Below, in pieces: positions 49,264-56,364 of a stretch of 64,000 bases of DNA (within the stretch, counting starts at the first letter, position 1; the number at the start of each line of letters is the position of its first letter). The notes beneath the pieces are model-generated. The model was not told the origin of the DNA. It saw only the letters and a program-made list of their open reading frames with translations, and searched no databases. The position numbers were made by a program, and so were the translations under genes. This DNA is from a virus, in the IMG/VR virus record IMGVR_UViG_3300049893_000773, positions 23,663 to 87,662 of that record. One strand, given 5' to 3'.

Positions 49264-50742
49264 ATGTCCACTGAAACAAGTGAAGACAGCAGGAATGCTT
49301 TTGCCCAATTTGACCGTTCCTTCCAGGAGAAGATCGTCCAGGCTCTTTTGACGGATCGTACTTGGGCGGCGAGGATGGCAGAAATCCTGGATGTCAATTA
49401 CTTCGAATACGCCTATCTGAGGCAAATGTCGAAGCACTACTTGTCGTACTACAGAAATTACAAGGAGTTCCCGTCTCTCGATCTGTTCATCACGGTGATG
49501 AAGGACGAGTTGAAGGCGATCAACGACTCTGCGCTGGCTGAACAGGTGATCGGGGTGATCAAGAACACCAAGATCAAGAAGGACCTCGGTGACCTCCAGT
49601 ATGTCAAGGATGCCGCTCTGTCTTTCTGCCGTCAACGTTCGTTCAAGAATGCACTTGTTGAGTGTGCAGAACTTGTCAAGGCGGAAGATCAGTACGAGCG
49701 TGCCGTGGAGATCGTGCAGCGTGCAATTTCTGCTGGACAGACGCACTCTCCAGCCCTTTCTCTGGAAGACGACATTGAGGCAAGGTACTCTGTAACGTTT
49801 CGTAATACGATTCGGACGAACATTTGCGTCCGTTCATCTACCTGGGACATCATCGACGGTCCATCGCTGGATTCGAAGAAGATCCTCAATGGCGGAACGG
49901 GCTCGGGTGAGTTGAACGTTGTAATTGCCCCAACTGGCGTGGGCAAGAGCCACTGGTTGACCCATATGGGTGCCCAAGCTCTTCTCCAGGGCAAGAACGT
50001 CCTCCATTTCACCTTTGAGCTTGCTGAAAGGGCTGTTGGAGTCCGTTACGACTCGCACCTTCTGGGAATCGACTCCCTGGAATGTGCCGAGAGAATGGAT
50101 GAGATCAAGAAGTTCTACGCGGACAACGCTGGAATTCTTGGGAAGCTCAGGATCAAGTATTTCCCAACCGGAACGGCGACGGTACAGACCTTGCGGGCCT
50201 TCATCGACAAGATGGCTCTCGATGGATTCCGTCCTGACATGTTGGTGATTGACTATGCTCAGATCATGAGGTCTACTGAGAAGTACGACCTCCCACGCAT
50301 GGAGTTGAAGAAGATTTTCGAGGAACTCCGTGCGTTTGCTTCTGAGTTGGACCTGCCAATTTGGACCGCTTCCCAATCCAACAAGGAAGGTGCCGAGGCT
50401 GATATCATCTCCCTCGCCAACATGGCAGAGGCGTACGCCCAGGCTCACATTTGTGACTTCGTGGTGGGCCTTGGTCGTCCAGAGAGCAAGAAGGCAACCG
50501 GCATCGGAACTCTGTTCATTGCCAAGAACAGAAATGGCCCCGACGGTTTCAGCTTCCCCATCAAGATTGATACTGCTCGTTCCAGGTTCGCCCTCCTCTC
50601 CGAAGATGAGCTTCGGGGTGTTCACGCGGAGCAAGAAAAAGAAGCAGAAGAAGAAAAGAGCTTTATTCATCAGTCCTTCAGGAAGGTTATGAGTAGGGCC
50701 AATGACTCGGGGGTACAGCTTGTGTCCTCCCGCAACAAGTAA
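49264..50742 (+). CDS. Replicative DNA helicase (DnaB family)
   Basis: Unwinds DNA at the fork. The 492 residues have an N-terminal helical domain (to about 165), then the RecA-like core: Walker A IAPTGVGKSHWL (about 221-232), the FTFELAERAVGVRYD helix, Walker B DMLVIDYAQIM (about 321-331), the sensor block LPIWTASQSNKEGAE, and a C-terminal Arg-finger region (FIAKNRNGPDGFSFPIKID). It resembles T4 gp41 and bacterial DnaB. ATG 49264 has AAGGAG six bases upstream; in-frame starts at 49213 and 49243 lack this. Confidence 0.92.
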   Translation: MSTETSEDSRNAFAQFDRSFQEKIVQALLTDRTWAARMAEILDVNYFEYAYLRQMSKHYLSYYRNYKEFPSLDLFITVMKDELKAINDSALAEQVIGVIKNTKIKKDLGDLQYVKDAALSFCRQRSFKNALVECAELVKAEDQYERAVEIVQRAISAGQTHSPALSLEDDIEARYSVTFRNTIRTNICVRSSTWDIIDGPSLDSKKILNGGTGSGELNVVIAPTGVGKSHWLTHMGAQALLQGKNVLHFTFELAERAVGVRYDSHLLGIDSLECAERMDEIKKFYADNAGILGKLRIKYFPTGTATVQTLRAFIDKMALDGFRPDMLVIDYAQIMRSTEKYDLPRMELKKIFEELRAFASELDLPIWTASQSNKEGAEADIISLANMAEAYAQAHICDFVVGLGRPESKKATGIGTLFIAKNRNGPDGFSFPIKIDTARSRFALLSEDELRGVHAEQEKEAEEEKSFIHQSFRKVMSRANDSGVQLVSSRNK

Positions 50743-50755
50743 TAGGAGATAGCTC

Positions 50756-53257
50756 ATGGTTTCGTTCGAAGAGGCAATTCAGCAATCGACAGAGTATTTT
50801 GAGGGCAATGGCCTTGCGGCCAACGTGTTTGTGACCAAGTACGCCCTGAGAGATGAGGCCAGGAACCTCTTGGAGGCCGTCCCGGAACAGATGCACCGCC
50901 GCCTTGCCAAGGAATTCGCAAGGATCGAGAGCAAGTACAAGAACCCACTCTCGGAGGAGAAGATTTTCTCCTACCTCGACAAGTTCAAGTACGTCATTCC
51001 CCAGGGTTCCCCAATGGCTGGTATTGGCAACAAGTACCAGCTCATGAGCCTGTCGAATTGCTTCGTGATTCCCCCTCCAAACGATTCCATGTCGGGTATC
51101 ACCTACACGATCGCTGAAGAGAAGGAGATCATGAAGCGTCGTGGTGGTGTCGGCTTCGACATCTCCACCATCCGTCCAAAGGGTATGCCCACAAGCAACG
51201 CAGCGGGCACCACAGACGGCATTGCTGTCTTCATGGACGACTTCTCCGATGCTTGCCGTAGGACGGCTCAGAATGGCCGCAGAGGAGCCTTGATGCTCAC
51301 CATTTCGGTGCATCACCCTGAAATCCAAACCTTCATCGACATCAAGAAGGACAAGTCCAGGGTCACTGGAGCCAACATTTCCATTCGTCTCTCCGACGAG
51401 TTCATGGAGGCTGTCAGAGATGGGAAGGAAGTGGAGCTTCGCTTCCCCGTCGATTCCCCAAACCCAAAGATTCGCAAGATGGTGGACGCTCAGGCCCTTT
51501 GGACCGAGATCGTCACAGCGGCACATGCAAGCGCTGAGCCGGGTCTCCTCTTTTGGGACCCAATCATGAAATACTGCCCAGCGAACAACTACCCCGAGTA
51601 CAAGACTTCCGCAACCAATCCATGCGGGGAGATCACTCTCTCTCCATACGACTCTTGCCGTTTGCTCTTGATCAACACCCTCTCCTTTGTGCAAAATCCA
51701 TACACCAAGAACGCCTTGGTGGATTGGGCGAAGTTCGGTGAGGTTGTCAGGGATTCTCAGCGACTCATGGACGATATCGTTGATTTGGAGTTGGAGTCCG
51801 TCGATCGCATCATTGCCAAGATCAAGTCTGATCCTGAGCCCGACCACATTAAGATGGCAGAAATGAGGCTTTGGAACAACATCCGTGAAGCTTGCGAGCG
51901 CGGCCGTCGTACTGGACTCGGAGTCACCGCAGTTGGTGACTTCGTGGCTGCTCTTGGAATGCGTTATGGTTCCGAGGATAGCATCCGTGTGGTTGAGTAC
52001 CTGTACAGGATGCTTGCCCTGAACAGCTACGCTTCCAGCATCCAGCTTGCCAAGGAGCGTGGGGCATTCCCAGCCTTCAACCACGATCTGGAGAAGAACG
52101 ACCCATTCCTTCAGAGGATTTGGGATGCTGAGCCCAGCCTTTACGAGGAATACAAGAAGTATGGGCGCAGGAACATTGCAAACAACACGACCGCCCCAGC
52201 CGGTTCCACGTCGATCTTGGCAAAGGCTGTGATTGGCTTCGGAACCACCTCTGGCATCGAGAATGCTGTCTTTGCTGCCTTCTACCTTCGTAGGAAGAAG
52301 ATCAACCCGAGCGATACCAACGCAAGGGTTGACTTCACGGATGCACAGGGCGACAAGTGGACGGAGTACAAGGTCTACAACCAGGGATTTGCTGCCTGGA
52401 AGGAAATCAACCAAAAGACCGATGACGACGTTGAGCAATCCCCATACTGGAAGTCCACGATTGCTGACGTGGATTGGGTTGCCAAGGTTGAGATGCAGGG
52501 TGCTGCCCAGAAGTGGATCGACCACTCCATCTCCAACACTACCAACCTCCCTCGTGACGCCTCCGTGGAGACCGTGAAGGCGGTCTACATGAAGGGTTGG
52601 GAAGTCGGCTGCAAGGGAATCACCATTTACCGTGATGGTTGCCGTGATGGTGTGATCCTCTCGGCAGATAGCAAGGCAAGCGTGGAGGATGATGATGGGT
52701 TCGTTGAACACCACGCTCCAAAGCGTCCATCCGAGCTTGAGTGCGATGTTTACCATCCAACCATCCAGGGAGAGAAGTGGACGATTTTCGTTGGCAAGCT
52801 TGGTGGCCGTCCTTATGAGGTAATGGGAGGACTCTCTCGCCACATCACGCTGCCAAAGCGTGTTCGCGGCGGGAAGACCGTCAAGAGAAACGGTGAGGTT
52901 AACCCAGCGGAGTATGACTTCCACTACGACTTCGAGAACCCAGAGGATGAGACGATTATCAAGAATATCGGCAACATCTTCGAGAATCCCACCCATGCCG
53001 CCTTCACCAGGACAATCTCCTTGGCTCTTCGTCACGGTGCTCCTGTTCAGTATGTCGTGGAGCAACTCCTCAAGGGTGCCGAGAAGGAGTCCGACCTCTT
53101 TTCCTTCTCCAAGGTCATGTCCAGGGTCTTGAAGAACTACATCAAGGATGGAACCAAGGCTTCCCAGAAGAAGTGCCCAGATTGTGGGTCCACCAACCTC
53201 AGCTACCAGCAAGGCTGCGTGACCTGCCTTGATTGCGGTTCTTCGAAGTGTGGTTGA
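50756..53257 (+). CDS. nrdJ: Class II (B12-dependent) ribonucleotide reductase
   Basis: Reduces ribonucleotides to deoxyribonucleotides using adenosylcobalamin, so no separate radical subunit or oxygen is needed. The 833 residues have SLSNCF with Cys102, GGVGFDISTIRPKG, the active-site block NPCGEI near 289 and the C-terminal cysteine pairs CPDCGSTN and CLDCGSSKCG that reduce the active site and bind zinc. The arrangement is typical of NrdJ proteins of bacteria and their phages. AGGAG lies before the ATG. The reading frame is complete. It would feed dUTPase and thymidylate synthase downstream in the pathway and depends on host cobalamin. Confidence 0.93.
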   Translation: MVSFEEAIQQSTEYFEGNGLAANVFVTKYALRDEARNLLEAVPEQMHRRLAKEFARIESKYKNPLSEEKIFSYLDKFKYVIPQGSPMAGIGNKYQLMSLSNCFVIPPPNDSMSGITYTIAEEKEIMKRRGGVGFDISTIRPKGMPTSNAAGTTDGIAVFMDDFSDACRRTAQNGRRGALMLTISVHHPEIQTFIDIKKDKSRVTGANISIRLSDEFMEAVRDGKEVELRFPVDSPNPKIRKMVDAQALWTEIVTAAHASAEPGLLFWDPIMKYCPANNYPEYKTSATNPCGEITLSPYDSCRLLLINTLSFVQNPYTKNALVDWAKFGEVVRDSQRLMDDIVDLELESVDRIIAKIKSDPEPDHIKMAEMRLWNNIREACERGRRTGLGVTAVGDFVAALGMRYGSEDSIRVVEYLYRMLALNSYASSIQLAKERGAFPAFNHDLEKNDPFLQRIWDAEPSLYEEYKKYGRRNIANNTTAPAGSTSILAKAVIGFGTTSGIENAVFAAFYLRRKKINPSDTNARVDFTDAQGDKWTEYKVYNQGFAAWKEINQKTDDDVEQSPYWKSTIADVDWVAKVEMQGAAQKWIDHSISNTTNLPRDASVETVKAVYMKGWEVGCKGITIYRDGCRDGVILSADSKASVEDDDGFVEHHAPKRPSELECDVYHPTIQGEKWTIFVGKLGGRPYEVMGGLSRHITLPKRVRGGKTVKRNGEVNPAEYDFHYDFENPEDETIIKNIGNIFENPTHAAFTRTISLALRHGAPVQYVVEQLLKGAEKESDLFSFSKVMSRVLKNYIKDGTKASQKKCPDCGSTNLSYQQGCVTCLDCGSSKCG

Positions 53258-53282
53258 CTTCTCACGGGTGTTGAGTTACGGT
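53254..53282 (+). promoter_or_regulatory. Sigma70-like promoter placed for a leaderless mRNA
   Basis: TTGACT (53254-53259), 17 bases, TACGGT (53277-53282), then seven bases and ATG 53290. A perfect inverted repeat GAGTTAC-GGT-GTAACTC (53273-53289) covers the -10 and could be an operator. Confidence 0.5.
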
Positions 53283-53289
53283 GTAACTC

Positions 53290-53652
53290 ATGCCCGAGAA
53301 GCTCTTTGTGTCGATTCAGTTCAACAACTTCGGCAACATCCGAGAAGACAAGCAAATTCGAAGGAATGTGGAGTTCATTGAGTGGCTTGTCACCACGCAC
53401 AGCCCCACCTTCAAGGAAGAAGAAGCGCTTGATCCTGGGCATGAGCACATCCTGGAAGTTGACAAGTCAATGGCTCTCTGGGCCCAGGAGAAGCTCGATG
53501 AACTTGCTCTGGTGAATGGCTTCAATTGGAAGCAGACAGAACCCTGCACCTGCTCTTGTCATAGGCCAGGGTCGGAGATTCTTCACTTTGACTCATGTTG
53601 CCGGTATACCTATCGGAAGTACAAGAATCACGTTCCAACGCGGTGGGTTTGA
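53290..53652 (+). CDS. Small cysteine-rich protein
   Basis: 120 residues. The N-terminal half has strands and helices (KLFVSIQFNNFGNIREDKQI), the C-terminal part a cysteine/histidine cluster, CTCSCHRPGSEILHFDSCC, likely a zinc site. Function unknown. The start lies seven bases behind TACGGT, without a ribosome-binding sequence, so translation is probably leaderless. It is the first of two adjacent small zinc-type genes. Confidence 0.6.
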   Translation: MPEKLFVSIQFNNFGNIREDKQIRRNVEFIEWLVTTHSPTFKEEEALDPGHEHILEVDKSMALWAQEKLDELALVNGFNWKQTEPCTCSCHRPGSEILHFDSCCRYTYRKYKNHVPTRWV

Positions 53653-53658
53653 GGGTTC

Positions 53659-53853
53659 ATGAAGAAAAAGCGCCCCGAATACGTCAGGTGCATCCTGGCA
53701 GAGAGAATCACCGCTTGGTGTGGCAGGAACGTTTGCGCCGAGTGGTATTTTTCTGATATCAACCACGCTGCACTTCACCGAAAAGCGGAAGGTCGGTTGC
53801 TCGTATGTCCCGAGTGTGCTGAAGTCGTTTCCAAGCTCCTCCTGAGAAAGTAA
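53659..53853 (+). CDS. 64-residue zinc-binding-type protein
   Basis: Contains Cys11, the block WCGRNVCAEWYF, His-containing DINHAALH, and a C-terminal CPEC pair, a layout seen in small phage proteins that hold one or two zinc ions. Function unknown. It starts six bases after the previous stop and probably shares its promoter. Confidence 0.6.
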   Translation: MKKKRPEYVRCILAERITAWCGRNVCAEWYFSDINHAALHRKAEGRLLVCPECAEVVSKLLLRK

Positions 53854-53862
53854 CGATCCCAG

Positions 53863-53890
53863 TTGACTTTGGTAGGAATTTGCGTATCCT
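53863..53890 (+). promoter_or_regulatory. Sigma70-like promoter upstream of the SNF2 helicase
   Basis: TTGACT (53863-53868), 16 bases, TATCCT (53885-53890). It is followed at once by TAGTTAC (53894-53900) and TTACCTCTTACC, so early-type and late-type elements may overlap here. Confidence 0.55.
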
Positions 53891-53893
53891 CCG

Positions 53894-53908
53894 TAGTTAC
53901 CTCTTACC
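53894..53908 (+). promoter_or_regulatory. TAGTTA motif with TTACCTCTTACC before the SNF2 helicase
   Basis: Same 12-base string as at 49103-49114 in the DnaB helicase leader. CAAGG precedes the ATG at 53920. Confidence 0.45.
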
Positions 53909-53919
53909 CAAGGTAATGA

Positions 53920-55854
53920 ATGATCACCATTTCCTACAAGCCAGCCGAGAGCAAATTGGCCATTCCAACACCGCCAATTCCTGCTGATGCCCTGTCGTTT
54001 CAGCAATACCAGCACACCATTGCGGCACTTGGAAAGCACTACGAGGTAACCCTACTTGATGCTCGTCCAGATGCTCCCAAGCTGGTAGAGTTCAAGATCG
54101 TGGATGGTCTGAGACGGACGTACCACGTTCAGAAGTTGGCGAGCGTCTGGCAGTGCTCCTGCAAGGAATTCGTGCATTCGCAGACTGACCACTGCGAGCA
54201 CATTGGCCTCTTGCAGCATGCCGCCCGCCATGCCTGGAACATCCACTTCCGGGGCTTCCAGAAGGTGGAACGGGCCATTTTGGTGCGGAAGAACGCTCCC
54301 AACTACCGTGGCTCGGGTCTTCGATTCAAGGGCTACAGTGGCCAGAGTGATGGCATTTGCGTTTACACCACAGGGACCAAGCAAGCCCTCAAAACGGCTC
54401 CGGTGATCGAGAGCGTTGCTCTTCCTGTGTTTCGAGAGCGCTTCGACATGGATTCGATGGTCCTGGATGGGCAGTTGCTTGCCAGCAAGCCCGTGAGCGA
54501 CGGAATCCTGAGTTCGCCGCTCAAATTGTACGACTACCAGGAGGAAATCTTCGCTTCGATGCTCAAGGCGAAGAAGTCCGTGTGCTCCATGGTCATGGGG
54601 TCGGGAAAGACCTTGACCTCGATTGCCTGCTTTGGGTGGATTCGAAAGCACGTGAAGCCGGGAGCCAGGGCCCTGATTATCTGCCCCAAATCGCTGAAGA
54701 TTCAATGGGGTAAAGAAATCAAGCGTGCCCTTGGGTTGGATTCGTGGATGGTCAATGGCACCAAGGGACTTGGAGGACTTGGTACGTGCGACATTGAGAT
54801 CGTGACCTACCAGACCTTTGCCAAGCATCACGAGAAGTTCCAGGCTCAGAAGTACGACTTGGTGATCATGGACGAGATCCAGTTCATTCGAAATGACGAG
54901 TCCAAGGCTTGGAAGGCTGCAAAGACGCTGAAAAGCGAGTATTTCTTCGGCCTGTCCGGTACGGTGATTGAGAATCGCCTGGACGACCTCTACTCGATCA
55001 TGGACGTAATCGCGCCGGGTTCTCTTGGCCCAAAGTGGAAGTTCAACGACCAATTCCAGAATGTCATCTCGGTCAATCGGAAGGTCTTGATCTTCTCTGG
55101 ACTCAAGAACATCGAGCAATTGCACGAGAAGATCAAGGGAAGGGTCTTTGGCTACGACAAGCTTCAACTCCCTCCGATTGCTCACGTCTACAAGTCCGTC
55201 AGCATGAGTCCTGCCCAGAAGGCTCAGCACGACGACTACTACGACAATGCTCAAAGGCTCCTCGCAAAGTCTCTCTCCTCTGGCTTGAGCCATTCCGAGA
55301 AGATGTTGCTCCAATCTCTCTTGCTGAAAGCTCGGCAAGCCTGCAATGCCCTTGACTTGCTCACGAAGCAGCCTGAGCGTCCTTCCGTGAAGACTCAGGA
55401 AATCCTCTCGGACGTGAAGCAGTTGATTGCCGATGGCCACAAGATTGTGCTCTTTTCCCAGTGGACGGAGTACCTGGACCTGCTTCACAGGGAATTTGCC
55501 AAGCTTGGGATCGGCTGCGTCTTCTTTACGGGCCGAGAAACAGAACGTCAACGGGCCAAGAGCTTGGATTCCTTTGCGAACAACTCCAAGATCAACGTCT
55601 TCTTGGCATCCGATGCTGGAGGAGTTGGAGTGGATGGACTCCAGATGTCGGCAGACGTGGTGATCCACACCGAATTGCCCTGGAATCCCGCAAGGCTCGA
55701 CCAAAGGACGGGCAGAGTCCATCGGCTTGGTCAATCCAAACCCGTTCAAGCCTTCTACTACTATGCCTCGGGAACGATCGAGGAGAAAATGCTGCAAGTT
55801 CTTCAAGGGAAGCGCGACATCCGCACCCTTTCCCTTGATGTTCCGAAGGAGTGA
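53920..55854 (+). CDS. SNF2-family helicase with N-terminal SWIM zinc finger
   Basis: ATP-dependent DNA translocase. Residues about 78-97 contain a SWIM finger (CSCKEF, then HCEHIGLL). The helicase core follows: Walker A VMGSGKTLTSIA (about 224-235), Walker B-like DEIQFIRN, SGTVIENRLDDLYSIMD, and the C-terminal lobe with LFSQWTEYLDLL, LASDAGGVGVDGL and motif VI QRTGRVHRLGQ (about 594-604). 644 residues, complete. SWIM-SNF2 proteins are common in bacteria; in a phage it may act in replication, recombination or removal of bound host proteins. The substrate is not determined. Confidence 0.9.
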   Translation: MITISYKPAESKLAIPTPPIPADALSFQQYQHTIAALGKHYEVTLLDARPDAPKLVEFKIVDGLRRTYHVQKLASVWQCSCKEFVHSQTDHCEHIGLLQHAARHAWNIHFRGFQKVERAILVRKNAPNYRGSGLRFKGYSGQSDGICVYTTGTKQALKTAPVIESVALPVFRERFDMDSMVLDGQLLASKPVSDGILSSPLKLYDYQEEIFASMLKAKKSVCSMVMGSGKTLTSIACFGWIRKHVKPGARALIICPKSLKIQWGKEIKRALGLDSWMVNGTKGLGGLGTCDIEIVTYQTFAKHHEKFQAQKYDLVIMDEIQFIRNDESKAWKAAKTLKSEYFFGLSGTVIENRLDDLYSIMDVIAPGSLGPKWKFNDQFQNVISVNRKVLIFSGLKNIEQLHEKIKGRVFGYDKLQLPPIAHVYKSVSMSPAQKAQHDDYYDNAQRLLAKSLSSGLSHSEKMLLQSLLLKARQACNALDLLTKQPERPSVKTQEILSDVKQLIADGHKIVLFSQWTEYLDLLHREFAKLGIGCVFFTGRETERQRAKSLDSFANNSKINVFLASDAGGVGVDGLQMSADVVIHTELPWNPARLDQRTGRVHRLGQSKPVQAFYYYASGTIEEKMLQVLQGKRDIRTLSLDVPKE

Positions 55855-55857
55855 GAA

Positions 55858-56073
55858 ATGTACTATTTGGTATACTTGGCCTACGAGAGAGATGGCGGCG
55901 GACTTGTCACGCAAGAGGACCTGAAGCGCTATTCCAGGATTTTCTCCGATGAATGGCGTGCGGAGGAATACAGGGCAGAGCTTGATGCAACGGAGGGCGC
56001 TGGTTGGATGCGGGCAAGAGTGCTTGCCTGTGGCGAGAATGGGTGCGAGGAACCATCACTGGAGGAGCCATAG
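55858..56073 (+). CDS. 71-residue protein of unknown function
   Basis: Starts MYYLVYLAYERDGGG, three bases after the SNF2 stop. A strand followed by a helix (IFSDEWRAEEYRAELDA) and an acidic C-terminus. No family recognised. Probably read together with the SNF2 gene. Confidence 0.5.
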   Translation: MYYLVYLAYERDGGGLVTQEDLKRYSRIFSDEWRAEEYRAELDATEGAGWMRARVLACGENGCEEPSLEEP

Positions 56074-56078
56074 AACCG

Positions 56079-56348
56079 ATGGGATACTACTACTACGGAA
56101 AGAGCAACAAGCGAGTTGAGTTCGAGGACAGCAAGCCCCCAAAGCACCAAGGTGGAGTTGTCATCTTGCGGGATGGGGCTCCTCGGAGCATTTTCAACGA
56201 ACTTGGAATCAAGATCACCGGCTACTACGACTGGGCTGACATGTACCACGTGGATGCCAGCATTGAGCAATTGAACCAATTGTTTGAAACCGGGATGGCA
56301 AAGTGCGCCGAGCCTGCCTTGGTCGAAAACATCGGACCAAGGAGGTAA
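56079..56348 (+). CDS. 89-residue protein of unknown function
   Basis: Starts MGYYYYGKSNKRVEFED at ATG 56079, five bases after the previous stop; the frame is open further upstream, but that overlaps the previous gene. Contains VVILRDGAPRSIFNELGI and a C-terminal helix. Not recognised. Its last codons (AGGAGG) precede the next gene. Confidence 0.5.
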   Translation: MGYYYYGKSNKRVEFEDSKPPKHQGGVVILRDGAPRSIFNELGIKITGYYDWADMYHVDASIEQLNQLFETGMAKCAEPALVENIGPRR

Positions 56349-56353
56349 TCCCA

Positions 56354-56359
56354 TATTTA
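56354..56359 (+). promoter_or_regulatory. TANTTA motif five bases before a GTG start
   Basis: TATTTA-GGTGG-GTG. The five-base spacing equals that at four ATG starts, and supports GTG 56365 as the start. Confidence 0.5.
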
Positions 56360-56364
56360 GGTGG

